A stretch of DNA of 64,000 nt, taken from JACVRW01 sp963846505. Lineage in GTDB: Bacteria; Actinomycetota; Thermoleophilia; Solirubrobacterales; Thermoleophilaceae. The notes under the pieces are model-generated. The model was not told where the DNA came from. It did no database searches and saw nothing but the letters and a program-made list of their open reading frames with translations. Where the stretch lies: contig CAWJWD010000004.1 in the NCBI GenBank assembly GCA_963846505.1, positions 186,001-250,000 on the forward strand. Direction: 5' to 3'. The translations under genes were made by a program, and so were the position numbers. Positions 8,888 through 17,617 of the stretch are shown piece after piece; the stretch's first letter is position 1, and each line of letters starts with the position of its first letter.

Positions 8888-9168
8888 TGGCCCGGGCTCG
8901 GTACGCGGAAGCCGGTGTCGGTCGCGTCGGGCGCGCTCGCGAGCGCGCGCTCGCGCGGCAGGGACGGCCGCGGCACGTCGTCGCGCAGCACGTTCTCGAG
9001 CTGCACCGCGTGCGAGGTCGGCTCGACGCCCTCGAGCTCGAGCTCGGTCATGTGCTCGACGTGCTCGAGGATCGTCGACAGCTCATCGGCCATCCGCTCG
9101 ACCTCGTCGTCGGTCAGCTCGAGCCGCGCGAGCTTGGCGACGTGCAGCACCTGATCCCGATCGATCAT
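8884..9168 (-). CDS. gatC: Asp/Glu-tRNA(Asn/Gln) amidotransferase subunit C
   Basis: Small 94-residue subunit that stabilises GatA-GatB. It starts MIDRDQVLHVAKLARLELTD, with the helical ELSTILEHVEHMTEL middle and the VLRDDVPRPSL belt region ending in TGFRVPSPGQ, as in other GatC proteins. It is the first gene of gatCAB. A consensus -10 (TACAAT, plus-strand 9176-9181) lies 7 nt before the ATG, so the operon is probably transcribed leaderless from this point. Confidence 0.95.
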   Translation of the reverse strand: MIDRDQVLHVAKLARLELTDDEVERMADELSTILEHVEHMTELELEGVEPTSHAVQLENVLRDDVPRPSLPRERALASAPDATDTGFRVPSPGQ

Positions 9169-9233
9169 CGCCGCGATTGTAGGTGCCGGGCGGACGGCCT
9201 TGCCGCGCCGCCTCGCGTGCGGAGTCGTACCGG

Positions 9234-9722
9234 CTAGGTGGCGTCGGCCGGCGGCGCCGGAATCCGCTCGGGCAGCGGTGGCGGATCGACGGGCACGCCG
9301 GCGAGGTCGGTCGTGCGGCCTGGCGTCGAGAGGCGCTCGTCGGCCATCGCCCGCCAGGAGCCGACGAGGATGCCCAGCGCGCCGACGAGGCCGAGCCAGA
9401 GCGCCCAGGCGCGGCCGTCCGCCTCCCCGGGCACGGAGAGCACCCGCCAGAGCACGAGCAGCACGCCGAACAGGGCGGCGATCCAGAGCAGGCCGTCGAG
9501 CGCGAGCGGGAGGGCGGGCACGCGCTGCGTGACGGTCACGATCCAGACCAGCAGGGCGAAGGCGGCGATCAGCGCGAGCAGGACGTCGGTGACGGCGAGC
9601 GTGTCCCAGGCCGAGAGCTCGTCGCCGCCGCCCTCGTACCAGGGCAGGAACAGCGAGACGAGCAGCGCGATCCCTCCCAGGCCGACCAGCCACTCTCCGG
9701 CTCCAAGGCGCCGCAGGTCCAT
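9234..9722 (-). CDS. four-helix membrane protein, function unknown
   Basis: A 162-residue protein with four predicted transmembrane helices: LVGLGGIALLVSLFLPW, VLLALIAAFALLVWIV, LLWIAALFGVLLVLW and LWLGLVGALGILVG, followed by a proline-rich cytoplasmic tail (VPVDPPPLPERIPAPPA). The GDELSAWDTLAVTD loop after helix 1 resembles a widespread actinobacterial family without assigned role. I use the ATG at 9722 (MDLRRLGAGEW) because TACGCT lies 7 nt upstream; the frame is open further upstream, but that part looks non-coding. Confidence 0.7.
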   Translation of the reverse strand: MDLRRLGAGEWLVGLGGIALLVSLFLPWYEGGGDELSAWDTLAVTDVLLALIAAFALLVWIVTVTQRVPALPLALDGLLWIAALFGVLLVLWRVLSVPGEADGRAWALWLGLVGALGILVGSWRAMADERLSTPGRTTDLAGVPVDPPPLPERIPAPPADAT

Positions 9723-9860
9723 GGCCGGCAGCGTATCGCCGGGCGCGGCGCGCAGACGCCGGACCGCCGCCCCCGGCGCGGGGGAGCGCCGGGGGCGGCC
9801 CGACATGCCTGGCGCGGGGAGCCACGGGGGAACGTGTGGGGCCCGCGCGATGCGATGAGG

Positions 9861-9996
9861 TCCGGATGGCTCTTGACAGCGGCCCCGCCGGGCCGCTCCA
9901 TCCGAACGCCTGAGAGGTTCTCACCATGGGCACCGGCGGCGAATACGGGGTACACCCGTCTGTCGGTACGGGTAGCCGTACCGCCGATCCCTCTCC
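9861..9996. ncRNA. structured RNA candidate (glycine-riboswitch-like on minus strand)
   Basis: Nested self-complementary segments: 9864-9869 with 9898-9903 around a GC hairpin; 9912-9917 with 9990-9995; 9934-9939 with 9981-9986; 9945-9949 with 9955-9959; and 9964-9971 with 9976-9983. The last competes with 9934/9981, so alternative folds are possible. On the minus strand GGAGAG comes first and CTCTCAGGC last, as in glycine aptamers, but the expected CCGAAGG-GCAA core is only partly present (CCGCCGGTGCCC). The strand is undecided: it precedes the MFS gene on plus, and on minus it lies about 140 bp before a gene with its own likely leaderless promoter. Confidence 0.4.
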
Positions 9997-10006
9997 GCCC
10001 GCCACA

Positions 10007-11772
10007 ATGCGCAGCATGTCTCGCTCGGCTCGGCTCGCCCTCGCCGGCTGTGCCTTCCTCGCGCTTGCGGACACCGGCGTCGTCGCGCTCGCACTGCCGC
10101 CGATCCTGCGCGAGCTCGACACGACCGTCGCCGGCGTCGCCGCGGTGCTCGGCGTCTACGCGGTCGTGCTCGCCGTCGCGCTGCCGGCCGCGGAGCTGCT
10201 GCGACGACGGATCGGCGTGCAGTTGCTCGGCGCGGGCGGCGTCGCGCTGTTCGTGATCGGCTCGCTCGCTCCGGCGTCTCGGAGGATCTCGACGCTGCTG
10301 CTCGTGTCGCGCGCAGTACAGGCGGTCGGCGGCGCCGGCGTGCTGGTCGCCGCCTACGCGCTGCTCTCCGGCGACGCCGTCGGCGCCCAGCTCTGGCGCG
10401 CGGCCGCGCTGATCGGCACGGCCACCGGGCCCGCCCTGGGCGGGGCGCTGACGCAGGCGTTCGGCTGGCGCTCGATCTTCCTGCTGCAGGCGCCGGCGGC
10501 GCTGGCCGCGCTGCCGGCGTGCCTGCTCGGCAAGGAGCAGCCGGCGCGTGCCGCCGCTCCAGCCGTCGAGGAGGCCGCGGTCGAGGAGCTGGACGAAGCA
10601 GCAGGCCGCGCGGCGGGATCGAGCGGCGTCCTGGAGCGGCTCGCCCTCGGTCTGCTCTCCGGCGCCCTGACGGCGGCGCTGTTCCTCACCGTGCTGCTGC
10701 TCGTCAGCGGCTGGAGCGTCGAGCCGCTGGCTGCCGCGGCGGTGGTGAGCGTCGTGCCGCTGGCCGGGATCGCCGGCTCGCGCCTGGGCGGACCAGCCGC
10801 AGCTGCGCGGCGCTGCTCGGCTGCATCCTGGCCGCCGGCGGCAGCACGGCGCTCGCGTTCCTGCCCGACGGGACAATCGCGCTGGACGCTGATCCCGCTG
10901 GCGCTGGTGGGCTTCGGGATGGGCCTCTCCCTGCCCGCGCTGGCCGGCGAGCTGCTGCCCGAGCGCGATCCGCGCCAGGCCGCGCGCGCTGCTGTCGGTC
11001 CGCCACGCGGCATCGCCGTGGTGCTCGCCGTGCTGGCCTTGATCGCCCAGCACCAACTCGACGTCCAGCTCGACACCACCCGCGAGCAGGGCGCGGCCTT
11101 GATCCTCGACGCGCGCATCGACCCGACGGTGAAGCTCCAGCTCGCGCCCGCGGCTCGCCACCACCGTCGAGACAGAGGACCCGCGCGACGGTCTCGACCA
11201 GGCGCTTCGCCAACGCCCGCGGCGAGGTTCCCGACGACGAGCTGGCCGCCTACGACGAGCTGCAGCAGCGGGCCGACGACACGCTCGTCCAGGGCGTGAT
11301 CGACGGCTTCGAGCCCGCCTACCTCGCCGGCGCCGCCTTCGCACTGCTGGCCGCGCTCGCGCTCGCCGCCCAGCCCGGCGTGCGTGCCACCGTGCTCGGG
11401 CTGCTGCGCGACACCGTCGACCACGGCCGCTGGGCCGCGCTGGCGCCCGCGTGCGTCGCGGTCGCGCTGTTCGCTCCGATCGCCTACGCCGGCATCGCGT
11501 CCGCCGTAGCGGTCCCGACGAGGTCCAGATCGCCGACCCTTGCGAGGACCGCGATCTGCCCGACACCGGCGGGCATCACCGGCTTCGTCCAGGACACCGC
11601 GCTGGAGACCCTCGACCGGGTCGCCTGCAAGGCCGGCTCGTCGCGGGAGGAGCTGGTGCTGGCGCTCGTCGACCCCGAGGAGGCCGAGCGCTACCAGCGC
11701 CGCTACGGCACCGATCCGCGCTCGGTGATCGACCTGGCGCAGCTGGTGCTGGAGGCTGACGCGCGCGGCTAG
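10007..11772 (+). CDS. MFS transporter with C-terminal soluble domain (frameshifted)
   Basis: Major facilitator of the drug-exporter type. The first helices are clear (LALAGCAFLALADTGVVALALPPILRELDT, then the VQAVGGAGVLVAAYALLSG and GPALGGALTQAFGWRSIFLLQAP motifs). From about 10795 the protein alternates between two frames, later including LALVGFGMGLSLPALAGELLP and AYLAGAAFALLAALALAA, which implies about six single-base errors. The C-terminus carries an extra soluble segment with IADPCEDRDLPDTGG, then LDRVACKAGSSREELVLAL. Its stop shares CTAG with the folD stop on the other strand. Substrate unknown. Confidence 0.7.
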
Positions 11773-12620
11773 GCGCCGAGCCGCCGCTTGGCGGCGCGCA
11801 CGGTGTTGACGAGCAGCATCGCGCGCGTCATCGGGCCGACGCCGCCCGGCACCGGCGTGATCGCCGCCGGCACGCTCGCGACCGGCTCGAAGTCGACGTC
11901 GCCGACGAGGCCGGCGTCGGTGCGGTTGGTGCCGACGTCGATCACGACCGCGCCCTCGCGCACCATGTCGGCGATGACGGTGCCGGGACGGCCGACGGCC
12001 GCGATCAGCACGTCCGCCTCGCGGCAGACCGCGCGCAGGTCGCGCGTGCGCGAGTGGCACTGGGTGACGGTGGCGTTCGCGGCCAGCAGCAGCGCGGCCA
12101 GCGGCTTGCCGACGAGGATCGAGCGGCCGAGCACCACCGCGCGGGCGCCCTCGAGCTCGCACGTCGGCCTCGGCCAGCAGCTCCATCACGCCGGCCGGCG
12201 TGCAGGGCACGAGCGCCTCTGCGCGGCCCTGGGCGAGCAGGCCGGCGTTGGCCGGCGTCAGCCCGTCGACGTCCTTGGCCGGATCGATCAGCTCGATCAG
12301 CGGGTCCTGGTCGAGGTGGTCGGGCAGCGGCAGCTGCAGCAGGATGCCGTGCACGCGCTCGTCGGCGTTGAGCTCGTCGGATCAGCGTCGCCAGGTCCGC
12401 CTGGGACACGTCGCCGCCCGGCTCGTGGTGGAACGACTCGATGCCGACCTGGGCCGAGTCCTCGCGCTTCATGCGCACGTAGATCGCGGAGGCGGGGTCG
12501 TCGCCGACGAGGATCGTGGCGAGCCCCGGCTCGCACGCGGCAGGCGCTCCACCTCGGCGCGCCACCTGCTCGCGCACGCGCTCGGCCACCGCCTTGCCGT
12601 CGATGATCCTGCGCCGCCAC
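11769..12620 (-). CDS. folD: methylenetetrahydrofolate dehydrogenase/cyclohydrolase (frameshifted)
   Basis: Bifunctional FolD interconverts 5,10-methylene-, methenyl- and 10-formyl-tetrahydrofolate. Pieces in three frames give the whole protein: IIDGKAVAERVREQVA, LATILVGDDPASAIYVRMK, HGILLQLPLPDHLD, KDVDGLTPANAG, GRSILVGKPLAALLL, and VIDVGTNRT with ITPVPGGVGPMTRAMLL at the end. At least three extra bases are evident (near 12608, 12380 and 12155); removing three leaves 849 nt, a whole number of codons. With the first corrected, the GTG at 12620 reads MAAQIIDGKAV. It follows pcrA by 12 bp. Confidence 0.88.
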
Positions 12621-12632
12621 AGCCGGCGCAGG

Positions 12633-14832
12633 CTACCCGCGCTTCTTCAGCGGCGCGTAGTCGGCCATCAGCTTGCGCTCGCTGCCGTCGCCGGCGAAGC
12701 GCACCACGACCAGGCCGCCGGGCTCGACGCCGATGATCACGCCGTCGCCGAAGCTGGCGTGCACGACGTCGTCGCCGAGCGCGAACGAGGCGCCCGCACC
12801 GGCCCCGCTGCTCGTGGCGCCGACGTCCCCGCCGCCCGAGCTCCAGCTGCCGGCCGCCCGCTGGGGCGTCGACGGCTCGTCCTCGAGGTCGGTCAGCGAG
12901 CGCGGGATCTCGCCGAGGAAGCGGCTCGGCACGTTCCAGTCGCGCTGGCCGAACAGCGTGCGCGTGCGCGCGTAGCTGAGGTACAGCTCGCGCTTGGCGC
13001 GGGTGAGCGCGACGTAGGCAAGGCGCCGCTCCTCCTCGAGGTCGCCGGACTCGATCGCGCGCATGTGCGGGAACACGCCCTCCTCGACGCCGATCACGAA
13101 CACCGATGCCGAACTCGAGGCCCTTGGCGTTGTGGAGGGTCATCAGGGTCAGCAGACCCTGCTCGTCCTGCAGCTGGTCCTGTTCGGAGAAGAGCGCGAT
13201 CTGCTGCAGGAACTCCTCGACCGAGCCCTCCTCCTGGACCGGCGTCGTACTCGCGCGCCACGCCGACGAGCTCCTCCAGGTTCTCCAGCCGCCCCTGCGC
13301 CTCGATCGTGCGCTCGGCCTGCAGCGCCTCGGTGTAGCCGGTCGCCTCGAGCGTCTCGTGCAGCAGCTCGCCGACCGAGCGCGCCACCCTCGACGCTGCT
13401 CGCGCAGCCGCTCCATCACGCCATGAAGCGGTCCGACCGCCTTGATCGCCGCCGCGCCGAGGCCGGGCACCGCCGTCCGCATCGGCGGCGACGTCCCAGA
13501 CCGGCTCGCCGATCGTGTTCGCGTAGCCGACGATCCGGCCCTGCGAGGTGTTGCCGATCCCGCGCCGCGGCGAGTTGACGATGCGCGCGGAAGGCGACGA
13601 TGTCGGAGGGGTTGACCAGCAGCGTCAGGTAGGCGAGCGCGTCCTTGATCTCGGCGCGGTCGTAGAACTGCGGGCCGCCGATGCACCTGGTAGTTGACGC
13701 CGTAGCGGACGAGCATGTCCTCGAGCACCCGGCTCTGGGCGTTGGTGCGGTAGAAGATCGCGATCTCGTCGCGCGACTCGCCCTCGTCCACGAGCCGCTC
13801 GATCTCGGAGACGACGAAGCGCGCCTCGGCGTGCTCGTCGTCGAGCTCGCGCACGTGGATCGGCTCGCCCTCGCCGAGCTCGCTCCAGAGCGACTTCGAC
13901 TTGCGCGCCCGGTTGTGCGCGATGACCGCGTTGGCGGCGTCGAGGATCGTCTGCGTCGAGCGGTAGTTCTCCTCGAGCTTGACCACCTCGGCGTCCGGGA
14001 AGTCGTCCTCGAAGTCGAGGATGTTGCGCACGTCGGCGCCACGGAAGCGCGTAGATCGCTCTGGTCGTCGTCGCCGACCACGCAGAGGTTGCGGTGCTCT
14101 TCGGTCAGCAGCTGCAGCCAGCGGTACTGGGCGCGGTTGGTGTCCTGGTACTCGTCGACGAGCACGTAGCGGAACGCCTGCTGGTAGCGCGCGCGGACCT
14201 CGGGGAACAGCTCGAAGAGGTTGACGCAGCGAAACAGCAGGTCGTCGAAGTCCATCGCGTTGGCGCCGTGGGCGCGGGACTCGTAGAGCTGGTAGACGTC
14301 GGCGGCGGTCTGCTCGAAGAAGCTCGAGACCTTGATCCGGTAGGCCTCGGCGTCGAGCAGGGCGTTCTTGGCGTCGGAGATCTGGCGCTGGATGCCGCGC
14401 GGCGCGAAGCGCTTGGGGTCGAGCGCCGAACTCGTCGATGCAGGCCTTCACCAGCCGCAGCGAGTCCGGCCTGGTCGTAGATCGTGAAGCCGCGCGTGTA
14501 GCCGAGCTTGTCGCGCGTCCGAGCGCAGCATGCGCGCGCAGGCCGAGTGGAAGGTCATCACCCACATCGCCTTGCTGCGGCGGCCGACGAGCATCTCCAC
14601 CCGCTCGCGCATCTCCGCGGCGGCCTTGTTGGTGAAGGTGATCGCGAGGATCTCGCTCGGCTGCGCCTGCTCGGTCCCGACCAGGTGTGGCGATCCGATG
14701 GGTGAGCACGCGCGTCTTGCCCGACCCGGCGCCGGCCAGGATCAACAGCGGCCCCTCGGCGTGCAGCACGGCCTCGCGCTGAGGCGGGTTCAGGCCCTCC
14801 AGCAGGCCCTCGGTGGTGGTCGGCGCGCTCAC
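12633..14832 (-). CDS. pcrA: ATP-dependent DNA helicase PcrA/UvrD (frameshifted)
   Basis: Superfamily 1A 3'-5' helicase for repair and replication restart. Walker A is at the N-terminus (LLILAGAGSGKTRVLTHRIA), followed in other frames by DFDDLLFRCVNLFE, VDEYQDTNRAQYRWLQLL, VVKLEENYRSTQTILDAAN, LMTLHNAKGLEF and VALTRAKRELYLSYA. The C-terminus has the PcrA-type DDVVHASFGDGVIIGVEPGG domain ending ADYAPLKKRG. About ten single-base shifts break the frame. The GTG at 14832 is preceded by TATCCT at 7 nt, suggesting leaderless transcription. Confidence 0.9.
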
Positions 14833-14851
14833 CCCAGCGAGGATAGGGGCG

Positions 14852-15703
14852 CTAGAGGTCGCGACGGGCGAAGGCCATGCGGGCGGCCGCGCCGACGAGG
14901 ACGAGCCAGCCGACGGTCCAGGGCCAGAGCAGCGGGCCGCTCTCCTGGGCCCCGCCGAAGGGACCGAGCTGGACGATGAAGCTCGTCGTGCCGGTGGTGT
15001 CCGCGGTCAGCCCGTTCAGACCGTTCTGATAGAGGGCCTCGAAGGGCAGCGCCCAGGAGACCGCGCGGGCGACGTCCTCGAGCGTCTCGACCGCGAGGGC
15101 GTCCCCGATCTGGCCGAGCAGCCCGGCCGCCAGACCGGCGCCGAAGACCATGAAGACGGCGATGCCGTTGGCGTTGGACGAGAGGAAGACCGAGCCGAGC
15201 AGCGACAGCGCGGCGATCGTGAGCACGCCGACCACGAGGCCGACGCCCGCCGTCAGCGGCCGGTCGGGCCACCAGCCGCCGGCGCCGCCGGTGATCAGCA
15301 CCGCGGCCGCGTAGACGACCGCCACGTACAGCGCGCAGACCGCGCCCGCCGCCGCGAAGCGGCCCGCCAGCAGCGCGCTGCGACCCAGCGGACGCACCAC
15401 CAGCGGCTGCAGCAACCCGCGCTCGGCGTCGCCGCGCACGACGCTCAGCGTCAGGAACACGGCCAGTACAGCGCCGAGGAAGAGCGTCGTGAACATCGCC
15501 AGCCCGAGCAGCGTCGAGCCCGTGAGGACGCGCTCGTCCAGCGCCGAGCCGTCGGCGAGCTGCTCGGTCTGGTCGAAGGCGTAGTTGGTGCCGAGCGCAT
15601 AGAGCGCGAGGAAGCAGGCGGTGAGCACGAGCACCACCAGGAACACCCGCCGCCGCGTGGACTCCTGGACGGCGTAGCGCATCACCGTCAGGGCGCCGCT
15701 CAT
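14852..15703 (-). CDS. ABC-2 type transporter permease
   Basis: A 283-residue integral membrane protein with about six helices; the SGALTVMRYAVQESTRRRVF start and the large extracellular loop after helix 1 are typical of ABC-2 exporters. A conserved RGDAERGLLQPLVVRPLGR segment marks the cytoplasmic coupling loop. Its ATG overlaps the stop of the ATPase gene upstream by 4 bp (ATGA), so the pair is one exporter. The substrate is unknown; related systems export copper-responsive or lipid-like molecules, but nothing here decides it. Confidence 0.85.
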   Translation of the reverse strand: MSGALTVMRYAVQESTRRRVFLVVLVLTACFLALYALGTNYAFDQTEQLADGSALDERVLTGSTLLGLAMFTTLFLGAVLAVFLTLSVVRGDAERGLLQPLVVRPLGRSALLAGRFAAAGAVCALYVAVVYAAAVLITGGAGGWWPDRPLTAGVGLVVGVLTIAALSLLGSVFLSSNANGIAVFMVFGAGLAAGLLGQIGDALAVETLEDVARAVSWALPFEALYQNGLNGLTADTTGTTSFIVQLGPFGGAQESGPLLWPWTVGWLVLVGAAARMAFARRDL

Positions 15704-16545
15704 CCTGAGTCCTCCCCGCCGACGGCCTCGAGGTAGGCGTCCTCCAGCGACGACGCCAGCTGTCGCACGCCGTAGACGGACTCGCCGGCGCCGACCAGCT
15801 CGGCGACGATCCGCGGCACGTCCTCGCGCGCGGCCGCGGGATACGAGCGCACGCCGCTCGCGAGCTCGACCTCCAGCCCGCGCGGCCGTACCAGCTCCGA
15901 GGGTGCGCCCGCGCTCACCACGCGTCCGCCGCGCAGGATCGCGACGTGATCGCAGACGAGCTCGATCTCGCTCAGCAGATGCGAGTTCAGCAGCACCGCG
16001 ACGCCGCGCGCCTTGAGCTCCAGGAGCAGGTCCCGCACGGTGCGCCGGCCGGCCGGGTCGAGCGCGCTGGTGGGCTCGTCGAGCAGCAGCAGCCGCGGCG
16101 AGCCGACCAGCGCCTGCGCGATCCCCAGCCGCTGCTGCATGCCCTTCGACATCGCCTCGACGCGCGTGGCGGCGGCCGTCTCGAGGCCGACGAGCTCGAG
16201 CAGCTCGTCGCGCTCGCGGGCGCCCCCGTCCGAGCCGGCGAGCCGCTGGTGCAGCACGAGCAGCTCGTCCGCACTGAGCCAGTCCGGGAACCGAAACAGC
16301 TCGGCGAGGTAGCCGAGCGCCCCTCGGGCGGCGGCGCTGCCGGCCGGGGCACCGGCCACGCTGGCGCTGCCACCGCTCGGACGAACGAGCCCACAGGCGA
16401 TCTTCACGAGCGTCGACTTGCCCGCGCCGTTGGGGCCGAGCAGGCCGAACAGCTCTCCGCCGGCCACCTCCAGGTCGACGCCGCCGAGCGCCTGCTTGGC
16501 CCCGTAGCGCTTCTCGAGGGCCTGGCAGGCGAGAGCGGCTGACAC
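15700..16545 (-). CDS. ABC transporter ATP-binding protein (ABC-2 exporter)
   Basis: ATPase partner of the adjacent permease. A 281-residue protein with Walker A (GLLGPNGAGKSTLVKIACGL), signature MSKGMQQRLGIAQAL (a variant of LSGGQ), Walker B LLLLDEPTSALDP, and the H-loop NSHLLSEIE. The C-terminal 70 residues are the regulatory region usual for DrrA/CcmA-like ATPases. The GTG start (VSAALACQALEKRYG) is supported by TACACT 7 nt upstream; the longer frame before it is low-quality. It diverges from the queuosine-salvage gene. Confidence 0.9.
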   Translation of the reverse strand: MSAALACQALEKRYGAKQALGGVDLEVAGGELFGLLGPNGAGKSTLVKIACGLVRPSGGSASVAGAPAGSAAARGALGYLAELFRFPDWLSADELLVLHQRLAGSDGGARERDELLELVGLETAAATRVEAMSKGMQQRLGIAQALVGSPRLLLLDEPTSALDPAGRRTVRDLLLELKARGVAVLLNSHLLSEIELVCDHVAILRGGRVVSAGAPSELVRPRGLEVELASGVRSYPAAAREDVPRIVAELVGAGESVYGVRQLASSLEDAYLEAVGGEDSG

Positions 16546-16583
16546 GCGCCGCAGTGTAGGAAGCCGGCCTAGGCTTTCCGCCG
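16546..16583. promoter_or_regulatory. divergent leaderless promoter pair
   Basis: The 38-bp gap between two divergent starts holds TACACT on the minus strand (plus 16553-16558), 7 nt before the GTG of the ABC ATPase. On the plus strand it holds TAGGCT (16570-16575), 8 nt before the ATG of the queuosine-salvage gene. There is no room for a Shine-Dalgarno-bearing leader on either side. No good -35 hexamers are visible. Confidence 0.6.
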
Positions 16584-17456
16584 ATGGGCCTGCTCGACGA
16601 CGTCCGCCGCGACTGCGCCGCGATCGCGGCCGGAGCACGCTGGGTGTCGATCGAGCTCGACCGGCTCGGCGAGGTCGACCCAGGGCCGGCGCCGGAGCTG
16701 GACCCGGAGCGGCACTACCTCGAGGGCTCGCCGGCGGACGTGGCCGACTACCTGCTGACGCTGGACGCGATCAACTTCGGGTCGGGCTGGTTCCCGACGT
16801 TGAGCAAGCGGCCGGGCTGCTCGGGGTACTACACGGTTGCCTGGGCGCTGGCGGATCGCTTTCGGGCACACGGGCCGTGGTCGACGGCCGAGCTGCGGAC
16901 GCTCGACGCGGCGACCGTGGCGGACGTGCTGGGCCAGGAGCGCGAACACGAGCTGATGGCGCTGTACGCCCGGGCACTGAACGAGCTCGGGACGTTCCTC
17001 GGCGAGCGCCGGACGCTCGACGTGGTCGCGGAGGCGAGCCGCTCGGCCGAGCGGCTGGCGACGCTGCTCGCCGCAGGGATGCCGGCGTTCGACGATCGCG
17101 GCTTCTACAAGCGGGCGCAGATCGTGCCGAACGACCTCACGCTCGCCGGGCTGGCGGCGTTCGACGACGTCGACCGGCTGACGATCTTCGCCGACAACCT
17201 CGTCCCCCACGTGCTGCGCGTGGACGGCGTCCTGCGCTACGACCCGGCACTGGCGGCGACGATCGACGCGGGCGAGCTGCTGGAGCCCGGCGAGCAGGAG
17301 CGCGAGATCCGCGCCTGTGCCCTGCACGCCTGCGAGCTGATCGCGACCGAGCGCGGCATCCCGCCGCGCGTGCTCGACACCGCGCTCTGGAGCCGCGGGC
17401 AGCAGCCGCGCTACAAGGCGATCCCGCGGCACCGGACGCGCTGCAGCTGGTACTAG
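16584..17456 (+). CDS. queuosine salvage protein (DUF2419/Qng1-like)
   Basis: A 290-residue member of the queuosine-nucleotide N-glycosylase family, which frees queuine from queuosine or its 5'-phosphate for reuse in tRNA. The family signatures are clear: LDAINFGSGWFPTL (about residues 59-72), GYYTVAWALADRF, RAQIVPNDL and the catalytic-region TIFADNLVPHVLR (about residues 203-215), ending with ALWSRGQQPRYK. The bacterial family was characterised from Sphaerobacter. No queuosine biosynthesis genes are nearby. The ATG has TAGGCT 8 nt upstream. Confidence 0.85.
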   Translation: MGLLDDVRRDCAAIAAGARWVSIELDRLGEVDPGPAPELDPERHYLEGSPADVADYLLTLDAINFGSGWFPTLSKRPGCSGYYTVAWALADRFRAHGPWSTAELRTLDAATVADVLGQEREHELMALYARALNELGTFLGERRTLDVVAEASRSAERLATLLAAGMPAFDDRGFYKRAQIVPNDLTLAGLAAFDDVDRLTIFADNLVPHVLRVDGVLRYDPALAATIDAGELLEPGEQEREIRACALHACELIATERGIPPRVLDTALWSRGQQPRYKAIPRHRTRCSWY

Positions 17457-17494
17457 GCGTCGTCGCGGCCGCCGAGCGCCGGGTCCCGAGACGA

Positions 17495-17522
17495 CGAAGG
17501 CCCCGCCGGAGCGGAGCCTTCG
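17495..17522 (+). terminator. hairpin after the queuosine-salvage gene
   Basis: CGAAGGC and GCCTTCG arms enclose an inner CCGC/GCGG stem, 38 bp past the stop. No T-run follows (GTCTTGAAG), so if it terminates transcription it is a non-canonical terminator, as is common in actinobacteria. Confidence 0.5.
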
Positions 17523-17617
17523 CGTCTTGAAGCGGCCTTCTAGGACAGGAAGCTACCGACTACGGCGGATGCCCCATGAACCACGGGTTCGTGCAGCCCC
17601 CGTAGTGTCCGCGCGGC

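Noticed and set aside
9900..9960. CTGAGA on the plus strand as a TPP riboswitch
   Set aside because: The second conserved TPP segment (the CUGAU/GAACCUGA block) is absent and the gene downstream is not a thiamine gene.
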